From contig DASUKL010000027.1 in NCBI GenBank assembly GCA_036278755.1, positions 1-5,798 on the forward strand: a stretch of 5,798 bases of DNA. Reading direction: 5' to 3'. Source of the DNA: DASUKL01 sp036278755 (GTDB taxonomy: Bacteria; Chloroflexota; Limnocylindria; Limnocylindrales; CSP1-4). A program made the position numbers and the translations under genes. Under the pieces are notes generated by a model, which was not told where the DNA came from, did no database searches, and saw only the letters and a list, made by a program, of their open reading frames with translations. Below, piece after piece: positions 4,215 to 5,798 of the stretch; the stretch's first letter is position 1; every line of letters starts with the position of its first letter.

Positions 4215-5798
4215 GTGGGTCAGCCTGTCCCGACCGTGAGCGGTCACCGCGTCCTGGCGTTGGGGGTGGGCCTAGCCATCGCCATCGCCCTCGCTGCTCC
4301 GCCGCCCGTCGGCGCCCGGAGCGAGGCGGCGTCCACCTCCGGGACCGGGGTGACCGGCGCTTCGGGCGCGACCCTCGGGGCGGCCTCCCGCACCAGCACT
4401 GCCTCGGCCGGCACCGGCACCGCCCTCGGGGCCGCCTCGACCGGCGAGGCCATCGTCCGGCCCCTCGCCGCCCCGGCCGTCGTCCAGCCCGCGGCCCTCC
4501 AGCAGATCGGCTACGAGGACGGTTCCTTCACCGGCTCCTCGGGCGGTTCGCCCTCGGGCTCCAAGCCGGAGAGCAAGCTCTGGTACGCCGGCGGGGCCTG
4601 GTGGGCCAGCATGTGGTCGCCCAGCGCAGACTCCTTCGAGATCTTCCGGCTCAGCGCGGACCGCACCAGCTGGAGCGACACGGGCGTGGCCCTCGACGAT
4701 CGGCCCGCGACCCGGGCCGACACCCTGTGGGACGGCAGTCACCTCTACGTCGCCTCGCACATCTACACCGAGTCGAACAGCAGCCGCAAGACCGGCACGA
4801 GCAACGCCGCGCGCCTCTACCGCTTCAGCTTCGACGGCACCACCTACCACCTCGATAGCGGCTTCCCGGTGCTGATCAACGACACGTCGAGCGAGACCCT
4901 GACCGTCGCTCAGGACTCGACCGGCCAGCTATGGGCCACCTGGGCCCAGGATCACGCCGTCTACGTCGACCGGACCACGGGCAGCGACGCGTCGTGGGGT
5001 ACGCCCTTCGCCCTGACGGTGGCCGGGGCGAGCACGCTGACCAGCGACGACATCAGCGACGTGGTCGCCTTCGGCGGAGCAGACGTCGGTGTCATGTGGA
5101 GCAACCAGAACGCCGCGGTGATGTACTTCGCCGTCCATCGTGATGCCGATCCGGACACGACCTGGCAGGCCAGTGAGGCCGCGGCCAGGGGGCCCGACGA
5201 AGCCGACGACCACATCAACCTCAAGGCCGACAGCGCCGGACGCGTCTATGCCGCGGTGAAGACCTCGCTCAACAGGAGCGACGAGCCGCTCATCAACCTG
5301 CTCGTCCGGAGCACGGCCGGCAGCTGGGCCAGCTACCTCTTCGGGACGGGCCATGACAGCCAGACCCGACCCATCGTCGAGCTGGATGAGGGCGCGGGCG
5401 TGATCCACATGTTCGCCACCTGCCCCCAGCCGCCCAACGGCAGCGGTCAGTCCGGCGGCGACATCTGCGAGAAGACCAGCCCCCTGACGAGCATCGCCTT
5501 TGCCGCGGGCAGTGGCACGCCGGTCATCCAGGACCCCGACAGCGACGACATGAACAACGTCAGCTCGACCAAGCAGAACGTGTCGAGCGCCAGCGGCCTG
5601 GCCTTCATCGCCACCGACGACACGACCCAGCGCTACTGGCATGGCTTCGAGACCCTGGGCGGCACCCCGCCGCCGAACACCGCCCCGAGCGCCGTGGCGA
5701 GCAGCGCCACGACGGCCCAGGACACGCCGGTCAGCGTGACGCTCAGGGGCCATGACGCGGAGAGCTGTGAGCTGACCTTCACGATCACCACGGCCCCG
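4215..5798 (+). CDS. Large secreted protein: signal peptide, propeller-like domain and start of Ig/cadherin-like repeats (partial)
   Basis: The frame is open for 528 codons to the window edge, so the C-terminus is missing. Residues 1-12 are a short polar N-region, 13-28 a hydrophobic core, and VGA (32-34) a likely signal peptidase I site. A Ser/Thr/Ala/Gly linker (about 36-95) holds two near-copies of LGAAS 17 residues apart. From about 120 to 480 come several beta-strand units rich in Trp/Tyr and Asp-Gly turns, such as KLWYAGGAWWASMW, LWDGSHLYVASHIY and STGQLWATWAQDHAVYV. They resemble blades of a sialidase-like beta-propeller, perhaps six or seven. After a Pro hinge (485-487), NTAPSAVASSATTAQDTPVS begins a typical tandem Ig/cadherin-like unit. 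Cys403 and Cys418 could form a disulfide. No catalytic sialidase signature such as an RIP motif or Asp-box series is evident. A role at the cell surface linked to the upstream glycan genes is inference. Confidence 0.85.
   Translation, partial: MGQPVPTVSGHRVLALGVGLAIAIALAAPPPVGARSEAASTSGTGVTGASGATLGAASRTSTASAGTGTALGAASTGEAIVRPLAAPAVVQPAALQQIGYEDGSFTGSSGGSPSGSKPESKLWYAGGAWWASMWSPSADSFEIFRLSADRTSWSDTGVALDDRPATRADTLWDGSHLYVASHIYTESNSSRKTGTSNAARLYRFSFDGTTYHLDSGFPVLINDTSSETLTVAQDSTGQLWATWAQDHAVYVDRTTGSDASWGTPFALTVAGASTLTSDDISDVVAFGGADVGVMWSNQNAAVMYFAVHRDADPDTTWQASEAAARGPDEADDHINLKADSAGRVYAAVKTSLNRSDEPLINLLVRSTAGSWASYLFGTGHDSQTRPIVELDEGAGVIHMFATCPQPPNGSGQSGGDICEKTSPLTSIAFAAGSGTPVIQDPDSDDMNNVSSTKQNVSSASGLAFIATDDTTQRYWHGFETLGGTPPPNTAPSAVASSATTAQDTPVSVTLRGHDAESCELTFTITTAP

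Noticed and set aside
4929..5753. A 274-codon minus-strand frame opposite the secreted protein
   Set aside because: The plus frame from GTG 4215 has a ribosome site, a signal peptide and a coherent domain order. The reverse frame is Gly/Arg/Val-rich with no motif.

Overview
This is a GC-rich bacterial window with densely packed genes, GTG starts next to ATG starts, and 4-bp start/stop overlaps. The composition, the cell-wall-binding-type repeat at the left edge, and the small zinc-ribbon membrane protein suggest a high-GC Gram-positive or a Chloroflexota-like lineage. The sequence alone does not settle which. No RNA genes, mobile elements or CRISPR arrays were seen.

Layout. (1) The left edge (1-144, plus) holds the last 47 codons of a gene whose C-terminus looks like a cell wall-binding repeat 2 unit. 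(2) A convergent minus-strand pair follows: a two-helix membrane protein with a four-cysteine zinc ribbon (758-1549), and a single-pass alanine-rich protein (168-761) whose GTG start overlaps the first gene's stop. Neither has a recognised function. (3) A roughly 415-nt divergent intergenic region (1550-1964) holds the most AT-rich stretch of the window, a candidate promoter for the plus strand, a possible 27-codon leader ORF, and two adjacent perfect hairpins just upstream of the next gene. (4) A plus-strand unit runs from there: a UDP-glucose 6-dehydrogenase family protein (1965-3374), a polyprenyl-phosphate sugar-1-phosphate transferase (3371-4189, ATGA overlap), and, 25 nt later behind a strong Shine-Dalgarno, the first 528 codons of a large secreted protein (4215 to the window end). 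That protein has a signal peptide, a Ser/Thr/Ala/Gly linker, a propeller-like domain and the beginning of an Ig/cadherin-like repeat.

Working together. The plus-strand unit reads as a surface glycan locus. The dehydrogenase would supply a nucleotide-activated uronic acid, the membrane transferase would load the first sugar phosphate onto undecaprenyl phosphate, and the secreted protein may be a surface partner of the glycan or simply a co-expressed cell-surface protein. No glycosyltransferase, flippase or polymerase is visible in the window. The most checkable oddity is in the dehydrogenase: the nucleophilic cysteine is present, but the Lys-Asp pair that normally follows it is Ser-Gln, so the family's catalytic aspartate is missing. 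The leader with tandem hairpins and an overlapping small ORF is the best candidate for undescribed regulation. Nothing here amounts to a clearly new multi-gene system.
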